Assembly: GCF_029080175.1 (NCBI RefSeq) | Contig: NZ_JARFJC010000045.1 | From: Luteipulveratus flavus | GTDB lineage: Bacteria > Actinomycetota > Actinomycetes > Actinomycetales > Dermatophilaceae | DNA: 64,000 bases | Direction: 5' to 3' (one strand) | Part shown: piece after piece, positions 26,260-33,179 of the stretch | Layout of the letters: each line of letters starts with the position of its first letter | How positions within the stretch are numbered: position 1 is the first letter of the stretch | Translations under genes and position numbers: made by a program | The notes under the pieces: model-generated | What the model was told of the DNA's origin: nothing | The model's input: the letters and a program-made list of their open reading frames with translations, nothing else | The model's database searches: none

Positions 26260-26840
26260 GACTTCTCCTGATCGGGTGATGCGGTCGGTGGGACGGTCGG
26301 GCGGTCCGGCGGCGCGAGATGGTCGAGCATCTCGTCGCACCAGTCGACGTACGTCCGCTCGGTGCGGATGCCGCCGCGCAGGACGAGGTAGACGGGCAGC
26401 TCATCGGCCGCCACGGCGCTCGGGTCGGGGTAGTCCCGCGCCGCGCTCGCCTCGTAGTGCGCGAGCTGCTCGGCGTGGTGGGCCCGCTGCCGCCGGATGT
26501 CCTCGATCACGGCGTCGTGGTCGCCGTGCGGCATACCGCGCACCTTCACGGCGAACGCGCTGCGCGGGCGCTCGGGCGGGGTGGGCGTCCGGGTCCAGGC
26601 GGCCAGCTCCTGGCGGCCGGCGTCGGTGAGGTCGTACACCTTGCGGTCGGGTCGGCCCGGGACGGAGGAGACCGTGGACGCGACCAGGCCGTCGCCGTCC
26701 ATCCGCGCCAGCGTCCGGTAGATCTGCTGGTGCGTCGCCTTCCAGAAGAAGCCGAGCGAGCGGTCGAAGCGGCGCGTCAGGTCGTACCCGCTCGCGGACC
26801 GCTCGGCGAGCGACACGAGGATCGCGTGCTCCAGGGACAT
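26256..26840 (-). CDS. PadR-family transcriptional regulator
   Basis: 194 residues. The N-terminal winged helix (LEHAILVSLAERSASGYDLT, then FWKATHQQIYRTLARMDGDG) and the wing (GRPDRKVYDLTDAGRQEL) are diagnostic of PadR; the C-terminal helices (about 105-180) serve dimerisation as in the Vir-like group. It is the first gene of an operon with the FadH-like reductase (4-nt overlap) and probably represses it until a substrate such as an unsaturated acid is present. Confidence 0.88.
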   Translation of the reverse strand: MSLEHAILVSLAERSASGYDLTRRFDRSLGFFWKATHQQIYRTLARMDGDGLVASTVSSVPGRPDRKVYDLTDAGRQELAAWTRTPTPPERPRSAFAVKVRGMPHGDHDAVIEDIRRQRAHHAEQLAHYEASAARDYPDPSAVAADELPVYLVLRGGIRTERTYVDWCDEMLDHLAPPDRPTVPPTASPDQEKS

Positions 26841-26903
26841 GCATCAAGTTTCATATGCGCGTTGGTGCACGTCAAGCGGTGTCGCCGTGTCGGCCCCGGC
26901 GCG

Positions 26904-26909
26904 TAGCGT
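26904..26909 (+). promoter_or_regulatory. Leaderless-type -10 box (TAGCGT)
   Basis: TAGCGT ends 7 nt before the ATG at 26917, the spacing found at eight other starts in this window and expected of leaderless transcripts. Confidence 0.6.
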
Positions 26910-26916
26910 CCTGCCC

Positions 26917-27615
26917 ATGACCACGCGCCTGCCCGCCAGCCAGTTCGCCACGCTCGGTCTCGACGACTGGCGCTTCGTGTCCAACGCCCTCGAGGCGACC
27001 TTCCGGCTCGGCGACTACACCGAGGCGGGCGCCTTCGCCGGACGGGTCGCCGCGGCCGCCGGCGCCATGGACCACCACCCGGCGATCGACGTGCGCCACC
27101 CGGGCACCGTGCACATCGTCACGAGCAGTTACGACGTCAACTGGGTGACCGAGCGCGACGTCGAGCTGGCCAGGACGATCAGCGAGCTGGCGATCGGCGC
27201 GTCCGTCGTCTCGCAGCCGCGCGCCGCCACGACGGTCGAGATCGGCATCGACGCCGCCGACATCGACGCCGTCCGCCCCTTCTGGGAGGCACTGCTGGCG
27301 TACGAGGACAAGCCGGCCCGGGTCGAGGGCGACACCGTGCGAGCGATCCGGGACCCGCGCGGCATCGGGCCGGCCGTGTGGTTCCAGGAGCTCGACCCGG
27401 ACTCCCCCGCGGCGTCCGCCGACCCCGGCGCGCCGCAGCGGCACAAGACCCACCTGGACGTGCTCGTGCCGCACGACGTCGCCGAGGACCGGGTCCGGCA
27501 GGCCGTCGACGCCGGCGGCCGCCTGGTCAGCGACGCGCGCGCGAAGGCGTTCTGGGTGCTCGCCGACCCCGAGGGCAACGAGGCGTGCATCTGCACCTGG
27601 CAGGACCGCGAGTAG
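26917..27615 (+). CDS. Pterin-carbinolamine-dehydratase-like domain fused to VOC/glyoxalase-like domain
   Basis: 232 residues. The first half (about 1-100) matches the 4a-hydroxytetrahydrobiopterin dehydratase fold: FVSNALEATFRLGDYTEAGAF, the signature MDHHPAIDVRHPGTVHIVTS and ERDVELARTISELA. The second half (about 105-232) is a VOC-like domain ending in FWVLADPEGNEACICTW. A pterin role is possible, but many actinobacteria carry this fusion without a known pathway, so the activity is open. Well-formed with no truncation. Confidence 0.8.
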   Translation: MTTRLPASQFATLGLDDWRFVSNALEATFRLGDYTEAGAFAGRVAAAAGAMDHHPAIDVRHPGTVHIVTSSYDVNWVTERDVELARTISELAIGASVVSQPRAATTVEIGIDAADIDAVRPFWEALLAYEDKPARVEGDTVRAIRDPRGIGPAVWFQELDPDSPAASADPGAPQRHKTHLDVLVPHDVAEDRVRQAVDAGGRLVSDARAKAFWVLADPEGNEACICTWQDRE

Positions 27616-27618
27616 CGA

Positions 27619-28041
27619 CTACGCGCGTACGGCCTGCGCCGCCCGCTCCACGGCGCGCGCCAGGTCGCGTCGGGTCGTCGGCGACAGGTCGGCCAGCAGC
27701 TCGTCCTCCCGGCGGTGGATCTCGCGCTGCACCGCTCGCATCACGCGTCGACCCGCGACGGTGATCTCGATGGCGTTGGCCCGCCGGTCCGCGGCGCGCC
27801 GGCGCACCACCAGCGTGCTCTCCTCGAGCGCGTCCAGGTCGGCGACGATGCGGTTGCGGCTGTACCCCAGCCGTGCGGCCAGGTCGTTCTGGGTCGACCC
27901 GGGCACGGCGTCGGCGCCGCGCAGGATCGCGTACCGCCACATCGTCAGCCCCTGCGTGGCGGCGGCGGCGTCCTCGATGCGCCGCAGCGCCTTTGCGAGC
28001 GGGTGGACCGACGCGAGCAGGTCCTCCCGGGCAGCAGCCAT
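27619..28041 (-). CDS. MarR-family regulator
   Basis: 140 residues. Helix-turn-helix STQNDLAARLGYSRNRIVAD and wing RRAADRRANAIEITVAGRRVM place it in MarR. It is divergent from the mycothiol-transferase-like gene, and a small palindrome (ATCACT-ACTT-AGTGAT) lies between them, suggesting it regulates both. It ends 3 nt from the stop of the convergent dehydratase-VOC gene. Ligand unknown. Confidence 0.87.
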   Translation of the reverse strand: MAAAREDLLASVHPLAKALRRIEDAAAATQGLTMWRYAILRGADAVPGSTQNDLAARLGYSRNRIVADLDALEESTLVVRRRAADRRANAIEITVAGRRVMRAVQREIHRREDELLADLSPTTRRDLARAVERAAQAVRA

Positions 28042-28076
28042 GTCGACATCCTAACCTTCATCGCCCTCTAGCAATG

Positions 28077-28092
28077 ATCACTACTTAGTGAT
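28077..28092. promoter_or_regulatory. Candidate MarR operator
   Basis: ATCACT (28077-28082) and AGTGAT (28087-28092) form a palindrome with a 4-nt spacer in an AT-rich patch between the divergent MarR and TIGR03086-type genes. Confidence 0.6.
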
Positions 28093-28104
28093 TATCTGGT
28101 GACC

Positions 28105-28692
28105 ATGAGCCGTGACCTCAGACCCCTGCACCGCCAAGCGCTTCAGGCCGCCGGCGAGCGCGTACGCCGCGTGCGCGACGGCGACCTGCTGCTGGCCACC
28201 CCGTGCGCCGGCTGGACGCTGGCCGACCTGCTCGCGCACCTGGTCGGCCAGCACCGCGGGTTCGCTGCAGCACTGCGGGACGGCACCGCCGCGCCCGAGG
28301 CGTACCGACCGGTCCCCTTCACCCAGGACGCGTGGGCCTCCTCCGCGGACGAGCTCACCGAGGCCTTCGCCGCCGCCGACCTGGATCGGCCGGTCCTGCA
28401 GCTCGAGCTGCACCCGACCCGGCCGCTGCCGGGCTCCTTCCTACTCGGAGCGCAGCTGCTCGACACGGTCGTCCACACCTGGGACGTCGCCGCCTCGCTG
28501 GGCGAGTCGTACGTGCCGCCGCCGGCCCACCAGCAGGTCGTCCTGGAGCTCGCCGAGCGGATCCCGGACGGAGCCGAGCGGCGGTCCGAGGGGGCCGCCT
28601 TCGCGCCCGCCCGGGCGGTGCCCGGCGACGGGTGGGACCGGGCGCTCGGCCTGCTCGGGCGCGACCCCGCCTCCGTCACCGCTGCGGGCTAG
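28105..28692 (+). CDS. TIGR03086-type protein (mycothiol-dependent maleylpyruvate isomerase/DinB fold)
   Basis: 195 residues. Motifs of the family are present: N-terminal RDLRPLHRQALQAAGE, TPCAGWTLADLLAHLVGQHRG (with the His of the metal site) and LLDTVVHTWDVAASLG (further His). These four-helix proteins resemble mycothiol S-transferases, though most members have no known substrate. ATG at 28105 matches the family N-terminus (MxxDLRPLH); a GTG at 28099 is possible. The next gene starts 10 nt downstream with its own leaderless-type promoter inside this gene's end. Confidence 0.82.
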   Translation: MSRDLRPLHRQALQAAGERVRRVRDGDLLLATPCAGWTLADLLAHLVGQHRGFAAALRDGTAAPEAYRPVPFTQDAWASSADELTEAFAAADLDRPVLQLELHPTRPLPGSFLLGAQLLDTVVHTWDVAASLGESYVPPPAHQQVVLELAERIPDGAERRSEGAAFAPARAVPGDGWDRALGLLGRDPASVTAAG

Positions 28693-28695
28693 CCT
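28690..28695 (+). promoter_or_regulatory. Leaderless-type -10 box (TAGCCT)
   Basis: TAGCCT sits exactly 7 nt before the GTG at 28703 and overlaps the stop codon of the preceding gene. Confidence 0.6.
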
Positions 28696-28702
28696 CTCGC
28701 CC

Positions 28703-29539
28703 GTGAGCGACTTCATCGCCGTCGGCGACTCGTTGGTCCACGTCGTCGAGCACGGTCCGGCGCGACCGCAGCACGGCACGATCGTGCTGCTGCACGGTTT
28801 CCCCTGCGACCACCGGCTGATGACCGGTGCGTTCGAGCCGGTGCTGTCCGCCCGGGAGGGCTGGCGCCGCCTCTACGTCGACCTCCCCGGACTCGGCCGC
28901 AGCGTCGCCGGCCCGAGCATCGACTCCACCGACGCAGTGCTGGCGGTGGTCCAGGAGCTCGTCGCGACGCTGGTGCCGGAGGGCCCGGTGCTGCTCGCCG
29001 GCGAGTCGTACGGCGGGTACCTCACCCAGGGTCTGCTCGCCGCCGATCCCGGCCGGTACGCCGGGGTGTGCCTCGTCGCGCCGGGCGTGATCGCGCAGCG
29101 CGACCGGCGTACGGTGCCGCCTGCCGAGGTGCTGGTCCGCGACCCGGACGCCGTCGCGGACCTCACGCAGGAGGAGCGGGCCGAGCTCGACGAGTACGCC
29201 GTCGTCCAGGACGCCCGGGTCCTGCAGCGGATGCGCGAGGAGATCGAGGTCGCCGCCGCGGAGGCTGACGACGAGGCCGTGGCGCGCATCTCCGCGCGCT
29301 ACACCGGCACGTTCGAGGCGATGCCCGCCCCCTCGTACGACCGCCCGAGCCTGATGATCGCGGGCCGGCAGGACTCGGTGGTCGGCTACAGCGACCAGTG
29401 GCCGATGGTCGAGCGCTTCAGCCGGATCACCTACGCCGTGCTGGACCGCGCCGGCCACAACGTCCATCTCGAGCAGGAGGTGCTGTTCGGCGCCCTGGTG
29501 CACGAGTGGCTCGACCGCGTGGAGGAGTGGCTCGACTGA
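28703..29539 (+). CDS. Alpha/beta hydrolase
   Basis: 278 residues, complete alpha/beta-hydrolase fold: oxyanion motif VLLHGFPCDHRL, DLPGLGRS, nucleophile elbow GESYGG (Ser about residue 101), acid in GRQDSVVGY and catalytic His in LDRAGHNVHLEQ near the end. Substrate not predictable; the cap region (about 140-215) is Glu/Arg rich. The GTG start at 28703 is supported by a TAGCCT box 7 nt upstream. Probably expressed both with and independently of the preceding gene. Confidence 0.88.
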   Translation: MSDFIAVGDSLVHVVEHGPARPQHGTIVLLHGFPCDHRLMTGAFEPVLSAREGWRRLYVDLPGLGRSVAGPSIDSTDAVLAVVQELVATLVPEGPVLLAGESYGGYLTQGLLAADPGRYAGVCLVAPGVIAQRDRRTVPPAEVLVRDPDAVADLTQEERAELDEYAVVQDARVLQRMREEIEVAAAEADDEAVARISARYTGTFEAMPAPSYDRPSLMIAGRQDSVVGYSDQWPMVERFSRITYAVLDRAGHNVHLEQEVLFGALVHEWLDRVEEWLD

Positions 29540-29588
29540 GTCGCCCCGCTCACCCGACCGGCCGGCGCACCACCGCAGACCAGCCCCG

Positions 29589-30554
29589 TCAGAGCGCGAT
29601 GACGTACTTTCCCGGTGCCCGACCGGAGGCGAGGGCGTCGTGGGCGACCCGTGCCTGGTCGAGCCCGTGGAGCACGGTGACGGCGCCGCGGACCTCGCCC
29701 TGGGCCATCGCGTCCAGGACCTCGGACATCGCCGCACGGACGAGGTCGGGCCGCGCGGCCGACAGCGCGTTCACGCTGAACCCGGCGAGGCCGACGTTCC
29801 GGGACATCAGCTCCGGATGGGTCGGCAGCGGCTCCGACGCCCCGCCCCCGGCGTTGCCGAACAGCACGACGACGCCGCCAGGTGCAGTCATCTCGACGTC
29901 CTTGCCGAGGTGCTCGGTACCGAGCGGGTCCAGCACCAGGTCGAACCGTCGCGCACCGACCCGCTCCACGAGGTCCTGGCCCCGGACGTGCACCTCGTCG
30001 TACCCGGACGCCTCCGCGGCCTGGACCCGACCCGGCGAGCCCACCGCTCCGACCAGCTCGACGACCCCGTGACGTGCGGCGAGCTGTGCGACCGCCTGAG
30101 CCACGCCTCCGGCCGCCGAGTGGACCAGGACGCGTCCCCCGTCACGAGGGAGGCGACGGAGCAACAGCTGCGCCGTCGCCCAGGCGCCGGGCACGGTCGC
30201 AGCCAGCTCGTCCCGCACCGAGGCCGGCGTCGGGACGACGAGCTGCGCCGGGACCACGACGAGACCCGCCAGGCCGTGCAGGTTCGTCAGCGCGACGACC
30301 CGCGAGCCGACCGGTGGCGCCACGGCTCCTGGGCCCACCGAGCGCACGACGCCCGCGACCTCCAGCCCCGCGACCGCAGGCCACGCTGCCGCGTACTCCG
30401 GGTCGCCGCGTCGGACCATCACGTCCTTGAAGTTGACGCCCGCGTGCGTCACCTCGATCAGGACCTCGCCCGGACCGGGAGTCGGATCCACCACGTCGGC
30501 GACCACGGTCGCGCTGCCGTCGGGTGCGGGCGCGGTGAACTGGAGCTGCTTCAT
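29589..30554 (-). CDS. MDR-family NADPH:quinone reductase / alcohol dehydrogenase-like protein
   Basis: 321 residues. The N-terminal GroES-like part (GEVLIEVTHAGVNFKDVMVR, AGLEVAGVVRSVGPG) and the Rossmann part (VLVHSAAGGVAQAVAQLA, then LVGAVGSPGRVQAAEA) identify a quinone oxidoreductase. The structural- and catalytic-zinc Cys residues are absent, fitting the zinc-free QOR class. It is divergent from an ArsR-type regulator with two identical operator-like sites between them, so it is probably induced by an electrophile or quinone. The ATG at 30554 gives the standard N-terminus. Confidence 0.9.
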   Translation of the reverse strand: MKQLQFTAPAPDGSATVVADVVDPTPGPGEVLIEVTHAGVNFKDVMVRRGDPEYAAAWPAVAGLEVAGVVRSVGPGAVAPPVGSRVVALTNLHGLAGLVVVPAQLVVPTPASVRDELAATVPGAWATAQLLLRRLPRDGGRVLVHSAAGGVAQAVAQLAARHGVVELVGAVGSPGRVQAAEASGYDEVHVRGQDLVERVGARRFDLVLDPLGTEHLGKDVEMTAPGGVVVLFGNAGGGASEPLPTHPELMSRNVGLAGFSVNALSAARPDLVRAAMSEVLDAMAQGEVRGAVTVLHGLDQARVAHDALASGRAPGKYVIAL

Positions 30555-30566
30555 CTCGGGAGTTCC

Positions 30567-30585
30567 TTCGATAGATGTCGAACAA
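30567..30585. promoter_or_regulatory. ArsR operator site 1
   Basis: TTCGATAGATGTCGAACAA contains the dyad TTCGA-N6-TCGAA and is repeated 41 bp away as site 2. It lies between the start of the quinone reductase gene and the promoter of the regulator. Confidence 0.65.
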
Positions 30586-30607
30586 CCGAGATGGACGTTA
30601 CTCTTAC

Positions 30608-30626
30608 TTCGATGACTGTCAAACAA
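30608..30626. promoter_or_regulatory. ArsR operator site 2, overlapping the regulator start
   Basis: TTCGATGACTGTCAAACAA matches site 1 at 15 of 19 positions. It covers the ATG at 30612, which itself lies 7 nt after a TACTCT -10 box (30599-30604), so bound protein would block the leaderless start. Confidence 0.6.
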
Positions 30627-30911
30627 AGTGGAAGCACGGTCAGCGACGCGGACGCCGCCGTCCTCCACGCCCTCGGCGAGCCCAACCGGCTACGCATCGT
30701 CACGGTGCTGATCGCCGAGGGTGAGCGCGCGTGCGGCACGTTTCCCGTCACCGTGGGCGCGAGCACGCTGAGCCACCACTTCAAGATCCTCCGCGAGGCG
30801 AAGGTGATCGAGCAGCGGGCCGACGGCCAGCGCAAGGTGAATTCCCTGCACCCGGAGTTCCTCGCGCGGTTCGGCGGCCTCGTCGCCGACCTCAGCGCTC
30901 GCCGAGACTGA
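30612..30911 (+). CDS. ArsR-family (winged-helix) regulator
   Basis: 99 residues. ALGEPNRLRIVTVLIAEGE and STLSHHFKILREAKVIEQRA are the classic ArsR dimer helix and helix-turn-helix. The metal-binding ELCVCDL motif is absent; a single Cys (GERACGTF) remains, so it may sense an electrophile or oxidant. The start at 30612 is supported by the TACTCT box 7 nt upstream. Divergent from the quinone reductase. Its last 20 nt overlap the convergent GNAT gene. Confidence 0.87.
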   Translation: MTVKQSGSTVSDADAAVLHALGEPNRLRIVTVLIAEGERACGTFPVTVGASTLSHHFKILREAKVIEQRADGQRKVNSLHPEFLARFGGLVADLSARRD

Positions 30912-31368
30912 GCCGCATCGCGGGGAACGTCACCTCGCGGAAGCCGACCCGCTCGTACATCCCGCGCCCCTGGCCGGTCGCGAACAGCTCGGCACCCTCG
31001 GCGCCGGACTCCTCACGCACCCAGACCATCAGCGCGTCGAACACCGCCTGCGCGTGCCCGTGACCGCGCGCGTGCGGCAGCGTGCAGACGTTGTGCACGA
31101 GCACCTGCCTGCCGCCCGCAGCCCCGGGGGACGGCACGACGCGGCGCAGCGTCGCCATCGCCGAGGCCACCACCTCGCCGCCGACCTCGGCGACGAAGAG
31201 CGCGATGTCGGGTGAGTCCCAGGTCGCGTCGAACCACGCGGCGGCGGCCTCCCGCCACCGCTCGCCCTCCGCGTCCGCCACGCCCATCGCCTCGAACATC
31301 GCCGCGCGCAGAGCCACGAAGGCGTCCCGGTCCGCTGCTCGGGCGCGACGCACCACTCGCTCACCCAC
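30892..31368 (-). CDS. GNAT-family N-acetyltransferase
   Basis: 158 residues. The acetyl-CoA binding loop is HNVCTLPHARGHGHAQAVF (about 90-110), a variant of the V-x-x-x-x-R-G-x-G-x-A/G motif; a late Tyr (RGMYERVGFRE) is the usual proton donor. Substrate unknown. The GTG start at 31368 has AGGAGG 5 nt upstream. It overlaps the ArsR gene tail-to-tail by 20 nt. Confidence 0.85.
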   Translation of the reverse strand: MGERVVRRARAADRDAFVALRAAMFEAMGVADAEGERWREAAAAWFDATWDSPDIALFVAEVGGEVVASAMATLRRVVPSPGAAGGRQVLVHNVCTLPHARGHGHAQAVFDALMVWVREESGAEGAELFATGQGRGMYERVGFREVTFPAMRLSLGER

Positions 31369-31410
31369 GGTGCCCTCCTGAGCGCGCGTGGACCTGATGC
31401 CTCCGCCGGG

Positions 31411-32349
31411 TCACTTCTCCGGACGCGACTTCACGACGACGACCGGACACCGCGCGGCCTGCAGCACCTTGTGACTCACCGAGCCCAGCAGCTTCCCCGC
31501 GAACCCGCCACGGCCGCGCGTCCCGATCACCAGCACGTCCGCATGGTCCGACTGCGCCGCCAGGACCTTGCTGCTCGGCCCGTTGAGGATCTCCACGTCG
31601 TACGGCACGTCCGGGAAGTCCTCGCGCGCCGCCCGGATCGCCGCCTCGACCCGCTCGCGCTGACGCGTCTCGATGACGTCGCGCTGCTCGCTGTCCTCGT
31701 CGGTGATGACGACCCCGCCCACGACCTCGAGGTACCAGGTCGAGATGCACGCGACGCGGGCACCGCGCGCGGCGGCGGTGGCCCAGGCGATCTCTGCCGC
31801 GGCCGCGCTGTCCCGGCTGCCGTCGACCCCCACCACGATCCGTCCGACCGGCTCAGCCGACACGTCCACGCCCGGGTTGACGACCGCGACCGGGCAGGCG
31901 GCGTGCATGGCGATGTTCAGCGAGGTCGACCCGAGGATGCGCTCGCCGATGCCACCGCGCCGGCCGCTCCCGACGACCAGGACGAGCGCCGACTCCTGCT
32001 GGTCCATCAGCGCCTGGGACGCCGCGCCCGCCGCCTCGACCGCCTCCACGTCCACGCCCGGGTACTGCGCGCGGACCTTCTCGACGAGTTGGTCGGCCAC
32101 CCGCGGTGCCTCGCCGTGCTCCCGCAACGCGCTGAGGGTCTCGTCGCTCCCGGCGGCCGGGTCGTCCTGCACCGCCCCGGCCACGGCGACCTCGTTCGAG
32201 TGCACCACCCGCAGCGGGACCCGGTGCCGGGCCGCGGTCAGCGCCGCCCACGCGACGGCGGGCTCGTCGGTGCCCGAGCCGTCCACCCCCACGACCACGG
32301 GTCCGTGCGAAGCCCCACCCCTGACGTACTCGTACTCCTGCGCAGTCAT
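31411..32349 (-). CDS. Universal stress protein with two Usp domains
   Basis: 312 residues, tandem Usp domains (about 15-150 and 160-305). Each begins with a VVGVDGS strand and ends with an ATP-binding loop: GSGRRGGIGERILGSTS in the first and GTRGRGGFAGKLLGSVSH in the second (G-2x-G-9x-G-S/T type). Such proteins bind ATP and support dormancy or hypoxia responses in actinobacteria. The start at 32349 follows an AT-rich CATAAT at 6-nt spacing. Single gene, separate from its neighbours. Confidence 0.92.
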   Translation of the reverse strand: MTAQEYEYVRGGASHGPVVVGVDGSGTDEPAVAWAALTAARHRVPLRVVHSNEVAVAGAVQDDPAAGSDETLSALREHGEAPRVADQLVEKVRAQYPGVDVEAVEAAGAASQALMDQQESALVLVVGSGRRGGIGERILGSTSLNIAMHAACPVAVVNPGVDVSAEPVGRIVVGVDGSRDSAAAAEIAWATAAARGARVACISTWYLEVVGGVVITDEDSEQRDVIETRQRERVEAAIRAAREDFPDVPYDVEILNGPSSKVLAAQSDHADVLVIGTRGRGGFAGKLLGSVSHKVLQAARCPVVVVKSRPEK

Positions 32350-32440
32350 GGCCTCATTATGGGTACGCGCGACGCCAGACCGGCGGACTCCGCGTTCACA
32401 CGACACGCGCGAGGTCCCACGCCGCGACGTGGCGCCTCAT

Positions 32441-32446
32441 TAGCCT
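32441..32446 (+). promoter_or_regulatory. Leaderless-type -10 box (TAGCCT)
   Basis: TAGCCT lies exactly 7 nt before the GTG at 32454. Confidence 0.6.
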
Positions 32447-32453
32447 CGATCGC

Positions 32454-33011
32454 GTGGACCACGGCTGGCAACAGCGGTTCCCCGCTCTGTTCGCCCCGCA
32501 CTACGTCGAGTACGCCGACGCCGACGTCCGGCTGTGGCTCGGCTCGTTCAACCGCGCCGTCGTCACCCGGCTGCACCTGATCGCCGTCACCGGTGACGGC
32601 GCCGTGATCGTCTGCCGCGCCGACGACGGACGCCGGTTCCTGCCCGGCGGCACCCGTGAGCCCGGCGAGAGCCTGGACGAGCTGGCGGCGCGCGAGCTGC
32701 GGGAGGAGGCCGGCGCCGAGCCGACCGGGCTGCTGCAGTACTTCTGCGGCCTGGACGTCCTCAGCAGGCGGGACCAGCCCTGGCGGCCACACCAGTCGCA
32801 CCCGCGGTCCCTGTGGGCGTACGCCGCCGTCGCGGTCGACGTCGTCGGGCCGCCCACCTGTCCGGCGGACGCCGAGCAGATCGTCGATGTCCGCGCCCTG
32901 GAGCCGGACGAGGCCGCCGCGTACCTGGACGAGGCGCCCGGGGACGGCCATGCGGACGTGGTCCGGCTCGCGGAGGCGATGGGCCTCATCCGCGCGGTCG
33001 CCCGCCGGTAG
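32454..33011 (+). CDS. NUDIX hydrolase
   Basis: 185 residues. The Nudix box is present at about residues 64-86 (GGTREPGESLDELAARELRE, then EAGAE), giving the metal-binding helix. The upstream strand (LHLIAVTGDGAVIVCR) and the aromatic insert (RPHQSHPRSLWAYA) are typical of nucleotide-sugar or nucleotide pyrophosphatases; substrate unclear. The GTG start is supported by the TAGCCT box. A hairpin terminator follows 7 nt after the stop. Confidence 0.88.
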   Translation: MDHGWQQRFPALFAPHYVEYADADVRLWLGSFNRAVVTRLHLIAVTGDGAVIVCRADDGRRFLPGGTREPGESLDELAARELREEAGAEPTGLLQYFCGLDVLSRRDQPWRPHQSHPRSLWAYAAVAVDVVGPPTCPADAEQIVDVRALEPDEAAAYLDEAPGDGHADVVRLAEAMGLIRAVARR

Positions 33012-33017
33012 GGACGA

Positions 33018-33049
33018 CGAAGGGCGGCCCCGTACGGGACCGCCCTTCG
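33018..33049 (+). terminator. Terminator after NUDIX gene
   Basis: CGAAGGGCGG (33018-33027) pairs with CCGCCCTTCG (33040-33049) around a 12-nt loop. Confidence 0.8.
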
Positions 33050-33072
33050 CGTGCTGCTGATGATCGGATCGA

Positions 33073-33179
33073 TCAGAAGCCCATGCCTTCTGGGCTTCTT
33101 CCGTCGGACTCCGCTACGGCCGGACGCTCGCCTAGCGGCTCGCGCCCAACCTCCGCTTCATCCTCGTCAGAAGCCCATG
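33073..33179. repeat. Duplicated groEL 3' end flanking a ~81-bp GC-rich segment
   Basis: TCAGAAGCCCATG occurs at 33073-33085 and at 33167-33179; the second is the groEL stop and last codons (Met-Gly-Phe-stop on the minus strand), and the first could encode Gly-Met-Gly-Phe-stop. Between them is an ~81-bp stretch. Just inside the first copy AGAAGCCC-N9-GGGCTTCT forms a hairpin that may terminate groEL. Confidence 0.65.

Noticed and set aside
24139..26271. 710-codon plus-strand open frame opposite the FadH-like gene
   Set aside because: A shadow of GC-rich codon use on the other strand: Asp/Arg/His-rich composition, no family motif, whereas the minus strand has clear flavin and iron-sulfur motifs.
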